Below, in pieces: positions 9,609 to 18,787 of a DNA stretch of 64,000 bases. Both the position numbers and the translations under genes were made by a program. Position 1 is the first letter of the stretch. Every line of letters begins with the position of its first letter. The notes below the pieces were generated by a model. It ran no database searches. It was not told where the DNA came from and worked only from the letters and a program-made list of their open reading frames with translations. This stretch comes from Aliivibrio wodanis. GTDB lineage: Bacteria > Pseudomonadota > Gammaproteobacteria > Enterobacterales > Vibrionaceae. The DNA lies in NCBI GenBank assembly GCA_000953695.1, contig LN554846.1, forward strand, positions 1,860,001 to 1,924,000. Reading direction: 5' to 3'.

Positions 9609-10304
9609 ATGAAATTAATATTAAAAACTCTCCTATTATCTGTATCACTATGCAGCTCCTTAGCTTTTGCTAATACAGAGGCACACAATGATTATTTAAA
9701 AGGTACGGCTTATCTAAATCAAAACAATTATAAAGAAGCAATTACCTGGTTAACAAGTGCTGCCAATAATGGTTCTATTGAGGCTCAAAATAAAATTGGT
9801 GTCATTTATGCAAAAGGAATTGGTACTGAATCTAGCACTAGTTTAGCCATTCAATACTTTACCAAAGCTGCAAAAAATGAAAGCTCAATGGCTTATTACA
9901 ATCTCGGTAAGGTGTATGAATCCCAAGAAAAATTCCCTATCGCTATCGACTGGTATAATAAAGCCATCGCTATGGATAACAGCAATGCAATGAACAACCT
10001 TGCAGATTTATACTTACAAGGTAACGGGTTAGTGCAAAACATTCATCAAGCAGAACTGCTCTATATACAAGCGGCAGAATTAGGCAATGCTACAGCCATG
10101 CGTAATCTTGGTTTTCTCTATTTCAAAGGGGTAAACGTTAAACAAGATATGGAGAAATCATACTTTTGGTTTAATTTAGCCGCAGCAAAATCTTACCCAG
10201 AAGCAGAAATATATCGTAATTTTACAGGTGAGAAGTTATACAAAACGACAAGAACATCAATCCAGAATGAAGCCTTAGTATGGCTAGAAGCACATTCAAA
10301 ATAA
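9609..10304 (+). CDS. Exported Sel1/TPR-repeat protein
   Basis: A 231-aa protein with a Sec signal peptide (residues 1-21, ending SLAFA) and about five Sel1-type helical repeats. Units include YKEAITWLTSAANNGSIEAQ and MAYYNLGKVYESQEKFPIAI. It is predicted to be periplasmic and to act as a scaffold; the partner is unknown. It resembles the repeat region of the gene at 5340-6362 in kind but shows no obvious copy relation. Single gene ending at a perfect convergent hairpin. Confidence 0.75.
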   Translation: MKLILKTLLLSVSLCSSLAFANTEAHNDYLKGTAYLNQNNYKEAITWLTSAANNGSIEAQNKIGVIYAKGIGTESSTSLAIQYFTKAAKNESSMAYYNLGKVYESQEKFPIAIDWYNKAIAMDNSNAMNNLADLYLQGNGLVQNIHQAELLYIQAAELGNATAMRNLGFLYFKGVNVKQDMEKSYFWFNLAAAKSYPEAEIYRNFTGEKLYKTTRTSIQNEALVWLEAHSK

Positions 10305-10321
10305 CGCGATAATACTCTTTC

Positions 10322-10356
10322 CTTGGTTGTCTTAAAGTTCAATTAAGACAACCAAG
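10322..10356. terminator. Perfect 14-bp hairpin between convergent genes
   Basis: Arms CTTGGTTGTCTTAA and TTAAGACAACCAAG pair perfectly with a 7-base loop. It sits between the Sel1 gene and the Nudix-PAP2 gene, so it probably ends transcription from both sides. The T run is weak on both strands. Confidence 0.6.
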
Positions 10357-10382
10357 CAATCCTTCTTAACTCTTTTTCTTTG

Positions 10383-11852
10383 TTACGCCTTTTTACTCTC
10401 TAAGCGACACGGTAACCAAGTTGCCAGTACGATAATCACAAATATCAATGAGAAATTTGCTATCGCTTTCACCATTAAGACAATAAGAGAGCTGCTTTCT
10501 AATAAATCTAATAATACACTCACCCCATATCGAGTAAGTAGTATCACGACAAATAAAGTAAGTAAGGTAATCACGCGAGTTTTTAGGCTCTTTATCACCA
10601 CTCCTTTTGATATAAGAATAGCAAGGACCACTCCCCAACATATCGCTGCCATATATAAATAATTCATATATTGCATGGTAAACGCAATACCGCTTGAGAT
10701 AATCGCTATAATTAACCAAAACTGTATACTCTCAATCACGCGATACAGTAAATCTCCATGTTTTTTCTGCAGATTTGAAAAATGAACAATCACCATCGCC
10801 CCCAGAGCGATCCCCACGATAGCATCCGTCAAAAAATGAATACCGAGCCATACCTGAGCGATAGACTGAGTTATTATTAAGCCAACAAAAAATAATACGA
10901 AACGGTTAAGTAGCGCTGGTGCTAGATCTCTTTTCTTTAAAGCGAGATAAAATACTCCGTAAATAACGGTAGCAAGCATGGCGCTCATGCTTGGCATTCC
11001 AAACCCATTAGCTTGCGTTAATTGTAGTTGAGGGACATAAACAAATGGGCGTGGTAAAGCCAAACCTAACTTTGCCAATTCTGTAAAAATGATAGTTAAC
11101 ACAATACCAAACAATAAGGTTAATGCGGTTCCTCGACCAAAATAAACCAATCCGACAATAAATAAAAAGTAGAAAAAAGCTTCTGTACCTGTTTCATTAA
11201 TTATCGTGAAAAATATTTTAATACTCGTGTTAATAACCGTTGGTAAACTATTTATACTTTCGCGTAACGACATCAACAGCCCCAGTTCAGCTTGGTGAAT
11301 ATCGCTCGCTTGACCAATAAGATCCGTTACCCACGTGATTTGGTTATCACTGTCTAATGGTTTAGCAAACCAATGCTGAAGTAATGTTAGTTGTTGTGGA
11401 TAGCGGTACTGCTCTGGAGTTATTTTATATGGTTCACTCAAATAAACGGCTTCAGTTTCGATACCGTAATGAGGAGAAAACCAAGATGGAATTCGAAATA
11501 AACCATCATTTGTTTGGAGGTCAAAAACGACAATTTCAGAATCACTTACACAGCGAAAAAACGTGGCTTTATCGTCTTTATACAATTGTTCTTTTGCTGT
11601 AACAACAAGCCCTGCTTCTTCCCATGTTTCTCTTTCTGCGGCTTGCTGAGGCGTTTCCCCCACATCAATCAACCCTCCGGGCAATGATAGTTTTCCCGTA
11701 ATCAATTCTTCAATCAAAACGACACGAAAGCCATCATCCACAACACAGACGGCTCCTTTTGAAGTAACCTCTTGATCCGCTAGTGCTGGTATTGATAAAA
11801 ATGAGGTAGCAAACGATGACAACAATAAACAGAGAGTAAATATCTTATTCAT
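10383..11852 (-). CDS. Exported Nudix hydrolase fused to a PAP2-like membrane domain
   Basis: A 489-aa fusion. Residues 1-25 are a signal peptide (ending PALA), so the Nudix domain (about 30-165) should face the periplasm. The Nudix box is canonical: GLIDVGE, then seven residues, then RETWEEAGL near residues 60-83. The C-terminal half is a multi-helix PAP2 phosphatase-like domain. Its first motif is intact (KLGLALPRP), but the second reads PSMS where PSGH is expected and the third reads AQVWLGIHFLTD where SR-x5-H-x3-D is expected. The catalytic C2 histidine and C3 arginine are therefore missing. Its start overlaps the stop of the acetyltransferase gene by 4 bases. The Nudix substrate is unknown, possibly a lipid-linked or free diphosphate. 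Confidence 0.85.
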   Translation of the reverse strand: MNKIFTLCLLLSSFATSFLSIPALADQEVTSKGAVCVVDDGFRVVLIEELITGKLSLPGGLIDVGETPQQAAERETWEEAGLVVTAKEQLYKDDKATFFRCVSDSEIVVFDLQTNDGLFRIPSWFSPHYGIETEAVYLSEPYKITPEQYRYPQQLTLLQHWFAKPLDSDNQITWVTDLIGQASDIHQAELGLLMSLRESINSLPTVINTSIKIFFTIINETGTEAFFYFLFIVGLVYFGRGTALTLLFGIVLTIIFTELAKLGLALPRPFVYVPQLQLTQANGFGMPSMSAMLATVIYGVFYLALKKRDLAPALLNRFVLFFVGLIITQSIAQVWLGIHFLTDAIVGIALGAMVIVHFSNLQKKHGDLLYRVIESIQFWLIIAIISSGIAFTMQYMNYLYMAAICWGVVLAILISKGVVIKSLKTRVITLLTLFVVILLTRYGVSVLLDLLESSSLIVLMVKAIANFSLIFVIIVLATWLPCRLESKKA

Positions 11853-12334
11853 ATTTCACTCTCTTTTAGGGCTTTACGTAAATAATGGATATGTTCTTTC
11901 ATGCCTTGCTGATGATAAAAATCTAATGCGGCTTGATTAAAACCCCACACTTCAACAAAAACCTCTTTAACACCATAGTCTTTTAATTCTTGTTCCATTC
12001 TTGTTATTAGTTTCTCAGCAATGCCTTCTCTACGACTTGTTTGTTCAACATACAGTTCATCAATCGTTGCCATCATTACTGGTTTACTGACCGTTGAAAT
12101 CAATTCACAAAAATGCCCCGTCACAAAACCAATAACATCACCTTCGAGTTCTGCTACATACACCATGCATTCTGGGTCATCTAAATAGCGGGCAATACTT
12201 TTCTCTTCTTCTATCTCTGAAGCCGTTTTGAATAACTCAGGGCATTGCTGATGATGCTCATCATGTAGTTGATACATCATTGAATTTAAGCGAAAAAGAT
12301 CCGTTTCTTGTGCTCGACGAATAACTGAAGTCAT
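11849..12334 (-). CDS. GNAT-family N-acetyltransferase
   Basis: Transfers an acetyl group from acetyl-CoA to an unknown amine. The 161-aa protein has the GNAT fold: VYVAELEGDVIGFVTGH (beta strands 2-4), IDELYVEQTSRREGIAEKL (motif A with the RxxGIA acetyl-CoA loop), and EVWGFNQAALDFYHQQGM (motif B). I chose the start at 12334 because it gives the usual GNAT N-terminus (TSVIRRAQETD). An in-frame codon at 12403 would add 23 hydrophobic residues. It is the first gene of a two-gene unit, overlapping the Nudix-PAP2 gene by the ATGA at 11849-11852. Confidence 0.83.
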   Translation of the reverse strand: MTSVIRRAQETDLFRLNSMMYQLHDEHHQQCPELFKTASEIEEEKSIARYLDDPECMVYVAELEGDVIGFVTGHFCELISTVSKPVMMATIDELYVEQTSRREGIAEKLITRMEQELKDYGVKEVFVEVWGFNQAALDFYHQQGMKEHIHYLRKALKESEI

Positions 12335-12503
12335 GTAGGTACCAAATAAGAAGTGACATGTAATTAGACCATGATTTATAAACAAAAAAAAGTTCTGTAT
12401 CATCAGTTCTTACATTCATAATGCCTTTCCTTACTTAATTTTGACGTTAATCGCCTGAGAAAAGGTACACTAATCACATTGATATTTATTTGACCGAATC
12501 CTT

Positions 12504-13235
12504 ATGCAATTTACTTTCACCCCAAAAAATAGAATCTACGAATTAATCACCTTTATTTTCTTTATCTTAAGTATGCTAATAGCGCTTTTCCTTGCGCCTA
12601 CTCCTAATTTATTAGGTCTTTTATCAAATACTGAAAGCCTCATTCTAACCTCGCTCAGCAGCTCAGCAGGCTCTCCAATGTTTCTGCTTACTTCAGCGAT
12701 ACTCTGTTGTATTCCTATTATCAAACGTTTACCAATAAAGAAGATACTTTCTCTCTACCTACAATTTGCAATTCTTTTACTATTAAGTTTAATGCTAAAA
12801 ATTGGTGTTAAAGCAGTGACTGAGATCCCCCGCCCTTACACTCAAGCTTTAGTTCAGGTTGATTTAATCGATAATACCGCTGATTTTTATACGCTCAGTG
12901 AAGAAAACAAAGAAACTCTTATTACTCAAGTTAAACAGCAAGTAAGCCCCGCACGTATAGACCAATGGCGTCAAGGCATGAATTATTCATTCCCATCAGG
13001 CCATACTATTTTCGCCGCTATCTGTGTTTTATTTTGGGGAGGTTTTTTGCTACGACATAAGCACTATGCACTAACCGCAGTTGTGATTACTTGGGGTGTA
13101 GGCGTTGGCTTTAGTCGTGTTTGGCTTGGAATGCACTGGCCAACAGATCTTATTGCGTCACTGATCAGTGCATCGATTTTGATTCTTTGTGTACCAACGA
13201 TTAATTTAGAGACAACATCTCCTAAAGTGAATTAA
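12504..13235 (+). CDS. PAP2-family membrane phosphatase (PgpB-like)
   Basis: Lipid or diphosphate phosphatase of the inner membrane. The 243-aa protein has six hydrophobic helices and a complete active site: KAVTEIPRP (C1), PSGH in YSFPSGHTIFA (C2), and SRVWLGMHWPTD (C3). These match PgpB, which dephosphorylates phosphatidylglycerophosphate and undecaprenyl diphosphate. The exact substrate is not visible. Its 3' end overlaps the convergent nrfF end by 14 bases. The neighbouring fused PAP2 domain has lost these same catalytic residues. Confidence 0.85.
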   Translation: MQFTFTPKNRIYELITFIFFILSMLIALFLAPTPNLLGLLSNTESLILTSLSSSAGSPMFLLTSAILCCIPIIKRLPIKKILSLYLQFAILLLLSLMLKIGVKAVTEIPRPYTQALVQVDLIDNTADFYTLSEENKETLITQVKQQVSPARIDQWRQGMNYSFPSGHTIFAAICVLFWGGFLLRHKHYALTAVVITWGVGVGFSRVWLGMHWPTDLIASLISASILILCVPTINLETTSPKVN

Positions 13236-13680
13236 CGTTTTTCTTCACCGATTTGACCGCCATAATGCCAAAACCAATAAGTAGTAATAAAGGCAATAGC
13301 CAGAGCACATAGGTTTTCGCATTTAATGGCGGTTCATATAAAACAAAATCGCCAAAACGATGCGTCATGAAACTCACGACCTCTTCATCTGTCTTTCCCA
13401 CTTTGATTTGCTGATACACTTCTAAGCGGAGATCTTTCGCTATCGGTGAATTTGACTCAATTAAGTTTTGATTTTGACATTGTGGACAACGTAAGCTTTT
13501 TGCCAAGGCTATCGCTTGCTGCTGTTGCTCTGAAGAATCAAACTTAAACAGTTCTACGCTTTCTATCGTCGCTTTGTCAGCGGCAACAAATAAACTATTA
13601 CTGCTATCCAATGATGCATTAACGGAAAATACGGAGCATAAACAGAGTAATGGCACCAATAGATTAAAAAAACGCTTCAT
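13222..13680 (-). CDS. nrfF: NrfF/CcmH-type cytochrome c maturation thiol protein
   Basis: Part of the NrfEFG haem lyase that attaches haem to the unusual CWSCK site of NrfA. The 152-aa protein has a signal peptide (residues 1-22), the CcmH motif LRCPQCQNQNL with its redox CxxC near residues 64-67, and a C-terminal TM helix (YVLWLLPLLLLIGFGIMAV). This length and layout match CcmH/NrfF proteins. It is the last gene of the leftward nrf operon, 2 bases after the thioredoxin gene. Placement in the nrf cluster is why I name it nrfF and not ccmH. Confidence 0.88.
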   Translation of the reverse strand: MKRFFNLLVPLLCLCSVFSVNASLDSSNSLFVAADKATIESVELFKFDSSEQQQQAIALAKSLRCPQCQNQNLIESNSPIAKDLRLEVYQQIKVGKTDEEVVSFMTHRFGDFVLYEPPLNAKTYVLWLLPLLLLIGFGIMAVKSVKKNVNSL

Positions 13681-13682
13681 TA

Positions 13683-14207
13683 TTACTCCTCAAAAAAGTC
13701 AGCAAATTCACGTTGCCACTTTTTCTCATCTAAAGCGCCAGTAAAGCGATGCAATATCACTCCTTTCTGATCAATTAAAAAAGTCGTCGGCGTACCAAAA
13801 ACGCCTAAATCCATTGCAAGTGATCCTCTTGGGTCAAAAATCACCGCTTGATAAGGTGAACCTGTCTTTTCTAACACTTGTTTAGCTGCTATTCGATCAT
13901 CTCGATAATCTAAACCAATGATGGTTATGCCCTGCTCTTTTAATTGGTGTAAAAAATGATGCTCGGTTTTACAAATACCACACCAAGCAGCCCAGACATT
14001 TAATAAAGTTAATGGTTGCTGTTGAAATAAAGATTCATTTAATAATACCGACGTATCCATGACTTCTGGTAATTCAAACGTAGGCACGATCTCTCCCACC
14101 ATCGCCGTTGATGTACTCGACTCTTTGGTTTCTAATCCTGTAAATAACACACTAAAGATTATCGCGCATATTCCAATCGCTAATCCTACTTTTATTACTG
14201 GCTTCAT
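13683..14207 (-). CDS. CcmG/DsbE-like membrane thioredoxin of the nrf operon
   Basis: Periplasmic thiol reductase that keeps apocytochrome or NrfF cysteines reduced for haem attachment. The 174-aa protein has an N-terminal anchor (residues 5-24) and a thioredoxin fold with the active site WCGIC near residues 97-101 in NVWAAWCGICKTE. The cis-proline TPTTF lies near residue 139. It overlaps nrfE by 4 bases and precedes nrfF by 2. E. coli nrf lacks this gene, whereas many gamma-proteobacterial nrf clusters carry one. It could be named ccmG, dsbE or nrfX, so the symbol is left empty. Confidence 0.88.
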   Translation of the reverse strand: MKPVIKVGLAIGICAIIFSVLFTGLETKESSTSTAMVGEIVPTFELPEVMDTSVLLNESLFQQQPLTLLNVWAAWCGICKTEHHFLHQLKEQGITIIGLDYRDDRIAAKQVLEKTGSPYQAVIFDPRGSLAMDLGVFGTPTTFLIDQKGVILHRFTGALDEKKWQREFADFFEE

Positions 14208-16111
14208 TTCTTACTACTCTTTCGCTTTATCATTGCCAATACCCCGCCTAGCGCCATCAAAATAGAACCAAACCAAATCCATCGAACGTATGCCTTATAT
14301 TGTAAACGTAATGCGAAACTGCCGTCTTTTAATTTTTCACCTAACGTTACGTATATATCACCATGCCAAAACCAATGCATTGCAGGTTCACTCATGTTCA
14401 TTACTCGAACTTGATAATGACGACGTTGTGGCTGAACCATGGCTATTTCTTTACCATTTTCACTGATCAATAAATTCGCTTGTTCTGCGGTGTAATTTGA
14501 AGCAACCAATAGTTCGGTTTCTTTATAAATGATCTCATAATCGGCGAGTTTAGCTGTAATACCCGGTTCCATTTTTGCACTGCTTTCAAAAGAATGCTCA
14601 CTGTTCATCGCCGCACCAATCATCACTATCGCAATACCGATATGAGCGATAACCATTCCTATCGCTTTGCCTTTAGACTGTTGCAGCGACCACACCGAAC
14701 CTATTATTACCGCGAAAGCCAACACCCAAACCAAGCTAGGGATTACTGCTATATTTTCATATTGAACACGATATATTCCGAGTCCTAGCACAATAGAAAC
14801 TAAGCTTGAAATAACGATCGTCTTAGTATTTGCATTTGTCGTCTTTCCTTCCCAATTAGCAAAGACCGACACGGCCATCATGAACAAAGCAACGATCGCC
14901 ATTGGCACAAATAACAGATTGAAATAGGGCGCTCCAACAGAGATATTTCCTAATCCGAAAATTTGGAAAATCATAGGATAGAATGTGCCAAGTAACACTG
15001 TAATTGTTGCGATTGAAAATAGACCAGCTAACAATAAAAACAAAAAATCACGACTAATAAAATGACGAATAGGTTGACTATTTAACTGTCTGCTTTTTAA
15101 TACATACAGAGACAAAGAGATCAACATAACTACAAACAAGATCAGAAGAAGAATGATCCCACGCGTTGGGTCCACTGCAAATGCATGGACAGAAGTTAAT
15201 ACCCCAGATCGAACGACAAAGGTGCCTAAAATACTCAAACAAAACGTCATTAACGATAGGATCATTGACGTTTTTACTAATTGGTTTTTCTGATTATTCG
15301 CGATTAAGGTATGCAGTAAAGCCGTTGCGGTTAACCAAGGCAATAACGACGCATTTTCAACGGGATCCCAAAACCACCAACCACCCCAACCAAGTTCATA
15401 ATATGCCCACCAAGAGCCTAAACTGATCCCTACAGTTAATAATGACCACGCTAGTAGTGTCCAATGTCTTGCGTGTTTTACCCAATATTGCGGTACGTCC
15501 TTCATCATTAATGCGGCAAGCGCAAAAGCAAACGTTGCGGCAAAACCTACATAACCTAAATACAATAATGGTGGATGAAATATCAATCCAATATCTTGCA
15601 ACATTGGATTCAAATCTCGACCTTCTAATGGTGTGTTAACGTAAATAATGAAAGGATTTGAAGCAAACAAAGTAAAGGCTGAAAAAATAGCAATTAATGC
15701 ATTAAGCACTAATAAAACTCGAATAACGTACTCTGTTTGTATTGTTTTTCTCTTTAGCGTAATTAACCCTGCCCATAGTGCTAAAGTTAATACCCAAAAC
15801 AATAATGACCCTTCATGACCACCCCAAATAGCGGCAATTTTAAAAAATACAGGTAATGCAGAGTTAGAGTGTTCAGCAATATATCGAATAGAAAAATCAT
15901 CAATATAGAAGCCATATCCCAATGCAGACACAGAAAGAAAACAGAATAAAGTACTAAGAATCGAGAGAGGAAAAATTAACGTAGCCCAAGAATTCTGAGA
16001 ACGTGATATTCCATATATAGCAGATATGGAAGCAACAAAAGATAACACCATCGTTGCTATTAACCAAAATTGACCTATTTCAGCAATCATACGACTCCAC
16101 TGATCCCTCAA
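14204..16111 (-). CDS. nrfE: NrfE/CcmF-type haem lyase
   Basis: Large membrane subunit of the cytochrome c haem lyase. The 635-aa protein has about 15 TM helices. The haem-handling WWD signature reads WGGWWFWDPVENASLLPW near residues 241-258. Conserved histidines occur in HEGSLLFW (about 99) and in periplasmic loops. It is longer than E. coli NrfE (552 aa) and nearer to CcmF, because it keeps the large C-terminal periplasmic domain (about 505-605). Operon position behind nrfD and ahead of nrfF supports a role in NrfA maturation. It could also serve general c-type cytochromes. Confidence 0.88.
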   Translation of the reverse strand: MRDQWSRMIAEIGQFWLIATMVLSFVASISAIYGISRSQNSWATLIFPLSILSTLFCFLSVSALGYGFYIDDFSIRYIAEHSNSALPVFFKIAAIWGGHEGSLLFWVLTLALWAGLITLKRKTIQTEYVIRVLLVLNALIAIFSAFTLFASNPFIIYVNTPLEGRDLNPMLQDIGLIFHPPLLYLGYVGFAATFAFALAALMMKDVPQYWVKHARHWTLLAWSLLTVGISLGSWWAYYELGWGGWWFWDPVENASLLPWLTATALLHTLIANNQKNQLVKTSMILSLMTFCLSILGTFVVRSGVLTSVHAFAVDPTRGIILLLILFVVMLISLSLYVLKSRQLNSQPIRHFISRDFLFLLLAGLFSIATITVLLGTFYPMIFQIFGLGNISVGAPYFNLLFVPMAIVALFMMAVSVFANWEGKTTNANTKTIVISSLVSIVLGLGIYRVQYENIAVIPSLVWVLAFAVIIGSVWSLQQSKGKAIGMVIAHIGIAIVMIGAAMNSEHSFESSAKMEPGITAKLADYEIIYKETELLVASNYTAEQANLLISENGKEIAMVQPQRRHYQVRVMNMSEPAMHWFWHGDIYVTLGEKLKDGSFALRLQYKAYVRWIWFGSILMALGGVLAMIKRKSSKK

Positions 16112-16182
16112 AAAATAAAAACGTCATGCTTATCCTAGTGTGACTTAAACAAGTTACTTAAAATAAGCATGACGATACTGCA

Positions 16183-17139
16183 TTATACGACGGTCATTTG
16201 CCCTGCATAGAGAACAAATGTTCGCAGCATTAATACACCAATTAAACTCAATGATGTTACTACAAAAATGAATCCCTTGCTGTGCGTGACTTCTTTAGGT
16301 GCGAATGCATTTAGCGCTAATGGCGTAACCATTCCTAGGCCGATAACACCCACCCAGAACCAAGTACCCCAAAATCCACCACCAATCGCAGCCCAAGCGG
16401 CAACTTCCCCTTGGCCTCCGCTGAAGATTAATCCAGTAAAGAACGTAACTAAAACAAATAACTCGAACAGCACAACTGGTCGTTCGAAATTATGAATCCA
16501 CTTTACTGAAGTGCTTGTGCTCGATTCCCCAAAACCTAAAATACCAAATAATAAACACGCCGCCGCACCTGAAGATAAACTTGAGAACAAGAATAAAATC
16601 GGCAGTACTGGGTTATTTAACATTGGGTAAGTTTGTAATGCAGATAACAAGAAACCAGTATAAGCAGCAAGCATAATAGCTAACACCGCTAAGACGACTT
16701 CTAATGCATTCTCAAACTGTTCTATTTTAAGCAAAATTGCATCAATGAAACCAAACTTCCCTTTTAAGAAAGCCATGATTTCTTTTCTGAAAATAACCCC
16801 TATCCAAGCAAACAAAACAACCATATATACTTGGAACAAGATAACCCCCATCGACATTACCGATGTAGGGTTAAAAAAGATCATTATTTTCCAAAAAGAT
16901 AACGGTTTCGTTAAATGGAAAATCAAAATAGTTAAGCCAGCAATAATTCCAAATGGAGCTAAAATCGCCGTGGCTTTAATGATGCCATTATGCGCAGGAT
17001 CTCCTTCGATGACTTTACGCTTCAAATAAATTGAAATCATAACGGCACCAGCAGACATACCGGCTAAGAAAAGATAGATCGCGATGATCCAGTCCCAAAC
17101 TAAGGAGTCAAAATTAAACGCAGCTTCCCATGCACTCAT
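16183..17139 (-). CDS. nrfD: NrfD, quinol-oxidising membrane subunit
   Basis: Polytopic inner-membrane protein that oxidises menaquinol and passes electrons to NrfC. The 318-aa protein has eight predicted helices. It begins with the family pattern AAFNFDSLVWDWIIAIYLF and has AGMSAGAV at the end of helix 1, both typical of NrfD/PsrC. Its start is 1 base after the nrfC stop. A 71-base gap separates it from nrfE. Length matches E. coli NrfD (318 aa). Confidence 0.92.
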   Translation of the reverse strand: MSAWEAAFNFDSLVWDWIIAIYLFLAGMSAGAVMISIYLKRKVIEGDPAHNGIIKATAILAPFGIIAGLTILIFHLTKPLSFWKIMIFFNPTSVMSMGVILFQVYMVVLFAWIGVIFRKEIMAFLKGKFGFIDAILLKIEQFENALEVVLAVLAIMLAAYTGFLLSALQTYPMLNNPVLPILFLFSSLSSGAAACLLFGILGFGESSTSTSVKWIHNFERPVVLFELFVLVTFFTGLIFSGGQGEVAAWAAIGGGFWGTWFWVGVIGLGMVTPLALNAFAPKEVTHSKGFIFVVTSLSLIGVLMLRTFVLYAGQMTVV

Positions 17140-17140
17140 C

Positions 17141-17827
17141 TTAAATCTCCCCTTTTTGATGTGGGATCTTATATAGCTTAGGCTTAGTACCTAGACCCAC
17201 TTTGTCACGATAAACTGGATTATTATTCAGTACCGCATTAATCTCGCTATTTTTGTCGTTTAAATCACCAAATATTAGTGCTTTTGTGGGGCAAGATTCA
17301 ACACACGCAGGTTGTTTGCCTTGAGCTAAATTCGTCTCACGACAAAAATCACATTTATCTGCTGATTTGGTAACAGGATTAAAGAAACGTACTTGATAAG
17401 GACACGCCGCTAAACAATAGCCACAGCCTACGCATTTCTCATTATGAACATCAACAATACCTGTTGTTTCATCTTTATAAGCAGCGCCTGTCGGACACAC
17501 CATTACACACGGAGCATTTTCACAATGTTGGCATGATTTACGAGTAAAGCGGTAATCGACATCAGGGAACTCTCCGCGCGGTTCGCTACGGATAATCTCT
17601 AATCGAGAAACACCTTCTGGCACGCTGTTCACTTCTCGACATGCTTCAGTACAGGCAGTACAACCAATACAGGCCGTCTCATCATGCACCATACCATAGC
17701 GTTTTGCGCCGTCTTCCATCGAATAAGCCAGCGTTTTTTTACTGCTCATTAATGAGGTAGTCGCCACTCCAGTAGTAAAGATAACCGCACCTGAACCCGC
17801 TAAAAAATTTCGTCTAGAACAACTCAT
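17141..17827 (-). CDS. nrfC: NrfC, periplasmic four-cluster ferredoxin
   Basis: Electron carrier between NrfD and NrfB. The 228-aa protein has a twin-arginine signal (SRRNFLAGSGAV, residues 4-15), as needed for export of a folded iron-sulfur protein. Four [4Fe-4S] motifs are visible: CIGCTACTEAC (about 53), CQHCENAPCVMVC (about 99), CVGCGYCLAAC (about 132), and CDFCRE...CVESC (about 155-176). Length and motif order match E. coli NrfC (223 aa). It is 1 base after nrfB and 1 base before nrfD. Confidence 0.94.
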   Translation of the reverse strand: MSCSRRNFLAGSGAVIFTTGVATTSLMSSKKTLAYSMEDGAKRYGMVHDETACIGCTACTEACREVNSVPEGVSRLEIIRSEPRGEFPDVDYRFTRKSCQHCENAPCVMVCPTGAAYKDETTGIVDVHNEKCVGCGYCLAACPYQVRFFNPVTKSADKCDFCRETNLAQGKQPACVESCPTKALIFGDLNDKNSEINAVLNNNPVYRDKVGLGTKPKLYKIPHQKGEI

Positions 17828-17828
17828 A

Positions 17829-18422
17829 CTATTCTCCTAGCTTATTTTCTTTCTGATTAAAATCAGCGTGGCAATCAACACACATCTTTATCTTTGATGA
17901 ATGGTCAAAAGAAAGTACCGCTTCTTTTTCTCCATGCACAATATGACAAGATGAGCAGGTTAAGTTTTTGGCGTGAACGTCATGCGTCCAGCTATCATCA
18001 CGTAATCTTTCTGAGGTATGACAATCAGTACATTGGCTATTAGCTTGTAAAATTTCATCAAACGAGAGGGTCACTTTTTCCGTGCCGACTTTTGATTGTG
18101 CCGCAGAATATTTGGTAACTTGAGGTGCACCATCTCGGTGTTCAGGTCCAATTGATTTATGACACTCTACACAATTCACATCACGTTTAAGAATGGCAAA
18201 TGCATCTTCACCGTGTGAACCTTTGAGTGTTTCTTTTTCATCTTTATGACATTGAGTACATGCGTAGTCTCGGTCACGAATTAACGTCACTTCATGTCGA
18301 GTTGATGAGTCAGCCTCTATTTGGGGCGATTCATCTGCAGCAACATTGAGAGACAAACCATAGAGACAAAATGCGAAGAGTAGCTTCAACATTGTGGCTA
18401 TGGCTAAATTAACTTTGCCCAT
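17829..18422 (-). CDS. nrfB: NrfB, pentahaem c-type cytochrome
   Basis: Periplasmic electron donor to NrfA. The 197-aa protein has a signal peptide (residues 1-29, ending NVAA). Five CxxCH haem sites are visible in order: CTQCH, CVECH, CTDCH, CSSCH, CVDCH. The start at 18422 is backed by GGAAGGA about 7 bases upstream; an ATG 10 codons later lacks such a site. It is the first gene of the leftward nrfBCDE-trx-nrfF operon, which diverges from nrfA across a 490-base regulatory region. Confidence 0.93.
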   Translation of the reverse strand: MGKVNLAIATMLKLLFAFCLYGLSLNVAADESPQIEADSSTRHEVTLIRDRDYACTQCHKDEKETLKGSHGEDAFAILKRDVNCVECHKSIGPEHRDGAPQVTKYSAAQSKVGTEKVTLSFDEILQANSQCTDCHTSERLRDDSWTHDVHAKNLTCSSCHIVHGEKEAVLSFDHSSKIKMCVDCHADFNQKENKLGE

Positions 18423-18524
18423 GTTATATCCTTCCCTTTCCTACTTTATGTCAGTCAAATCAATTAAAGATCGGACGCATAAAATAAAATGGATGAGTTA
18501 TTGTATTGATGAAGAAATAAGCTC

Positions 18525-18538
18525 TTCATTGAAATCAA
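18525..18538. promoter_or_regulatory. FNR-like site upstream of nrfB
   Basis: TTCATTGAAATCAA matches the FNR palindrome TTGAT-N4-ATCAA at 9 of 10 defined bases. It lies about 105 bases upstream of the nrfB start, a reasonable place for anaerobic control of the leftward operon. It is a pattern match only. Confidence 0.45.
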
Positions 18539-18750
18539 TTCTCATTGGATAGTTAGCCACAACGCTTAACAGAGACAGTTTATATATAAATGTATCGAAA
18601 TAATACAAAATGTGTCTTGTTGATTATATCTATCTACCACTTTTGTGACATGGCGCAGATAGCCTTATCTCACTGTTATTTAAAGCAAATAAGAACCATT
18701 ATTAATAAGGTGTATTTAAATTAACACTTTAGAGGTATAAGTATTTATTA

Positions 18751-18764
18751 GTGATATAGATCAC
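18751..18764. promoter_or_regulatory. CRP/FNR-like palindrome in the nrf regulatory region
   Basis: GTGATATAGATCAC is a near-perfect 14-base palindrome matching the CRP pattern GTGA-N6-TCAC. It lies 150 bases upstream of nrfA and 10 bases from the FNR site. The regulator cannot be decided from sequence alone. Confidence 0.5.
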
Positions 18765-18773
18765 TTATGTAAC

Positions 18774-18787
18774 TTGATGTAAATCAA
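18774..18787. promoter_or_regulatory. Perfect FNR box upstream of nrfA
   Basis: TTGATGTAAATCAA matches the FNR consensus TTGAT-N4-ATCAA at all ten positions. nrfA is FNR-activated in E. coli, so anaerobic activation is expected here. The rest of 18423-18913 is non-coding. It also holds TACCACT at 18635-18641, which fits the NarL/NarP heptamer TACYNMT as a single weak candidate. Confidence 0.8.

Noticed and set aside
10393..10719. Alternative frame on the minus strand inside the Nudix-PAP2 gene
   Set aside because: Overlaps a well-supported membrane domain and has no recognisable protein features.
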